Positions 5,710 to 5,840 of a stretch of 5,840 nt of DNA are shown here, one piece after another. Below the pieces are notes generated by a model. That model saw nothing but the letters and a program-made list of their open reading frames with translations. It did no database searches and was not told the DNA's origin. This stretch comes from Campylobacterota bacterium (GTDB lineage: Bacteria > Campylobacterota > Campylobacteria > Campylobacterales > SZUA-545): assembly GCA_030836705.1 (NCBI GenBank), contig JAUPLZ010000188.1, positions 1 through 5,840 of the forward strand, read 5' to 3'. Position 1 is the stretch's first letter; every line of letters begins with the position of its first letter. A program made the position numbers and the translations under genes.

Positions 5710-5840
5710 ATGGATTTGGAATTTGATATATCTTTGTCTTCCGGATACGAAAGTAGCTCACAGATTGCTAGAGTTCTTACTGAAAATTGGGTAGAGAAAA
5801 ATATATTTTGTCCAAATTGCGGAAGTAGCATTACAAATTA
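5710..5840 (+). CDS. DpnI-like methyl-directed restriction endonuclease, N-terminal part only
   Basis: An ORF opens at this ATG and is still open at the window edge, so only 43 residues are visible. They match the start of Streptococcus pneumoniae DpnI as I recall it: MDLEFDISL against MELHFNLEL, SSSQIARVLTENWV (15-28) against the same segment of DpnI, and FCPNCG (33-38) against YCPNCG. DpnI cuts GATC only when the adenine is methylated. Its N-terminal domain carries a PD-(D/E)xK nuclease core and a four-Cys zinc site, and its C-terminal winged helix also reads the methylated site. The CPNC here would supply the first two zinc ligands. The catalytic residues lie beyond the edge, so activity cannot be judged. 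A Shine-Dalgarno-like GGGGAA (5697-5702) lies 7 nt upstream. The related Dam-replacing proteins of other bacteria are an alternative name for the same family. Confidence 0.85.
   Translation, partial: MDLEFDISLSSGYESSSQIARVLTENWVEKNIFCPNCGSSITN

Overview
The window is AT-rich, gene-dense DNA that looks like a chromosomal segment of a Campylobacterota bacterium, perhaps from the Sulfurimonas/Sulfuricurvum group. I base this on the PglC, PglD and PglE homologues, which resemble the Campylobacter protein-glycosylation enzymes along their whole length, on very short intergenic gaps and on A/T-ending codons. The taxon is an inference, because no rRNA is present.

Left half, all on the minus strand (transcribed from about 3933 down to 27): pglC, pglD, an unlabelled 44-codon ORF, pglE, then hemN. 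pglC and pglD overlap by 14 nt. The 44-codon ORF (2575-2709) exactly bridges the only sizeable gap in the cluster and shares an ATGA stop/start overlap with both pglD and pglE, so the four genes look translationally coupled. PglE (aminotransferase) and PglD (acetyltransferase) perform the last two steps of UDP-N,N'-diacetylbacillosamine synthesis. PglC then transfers the phosphosugar to undecaprenyl phosphate, the first membrane step of glycan assembly. The preceding dehydratase (PglF) is not in the window. hemN, the oxygen-independent haem-synthesis enzyme, follows pglE after 62 nt and has its own likely promoter, a perfect TATAAT with a symmetric site over the predicted transcription start.

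Right half, all on the plus strand (from 3957): a nitrilase-family carbon-nitrogen hydrolase overlaps a protein-L-isoaspartate methyltransferase (pcm) by 8 nt. A 115-residue protein of unknown function follows 10 nt later. These three look like one operon, diverging from pglC across a gap of only 23-41 nt. After 38 more nt an ORF starts at 5710 and is cut by the window edge. Its 43 visible residues closely resemble the N-terminus of DpnI, the restriction enzyme that cuts methylated GATC. This is the one sign of a defence or accessory gene here.

The points most worth a second look are the coupled 44-codon ORF between pglD and pglE, the DpnI-like gene at the edge, and the scarcity of GATC (five sites by eye, none after 3687). 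No tRNA, rRNA, CRISPR array, insertion sequence or long repeat was seen, and no stretch over 300 bases lacks a gene.
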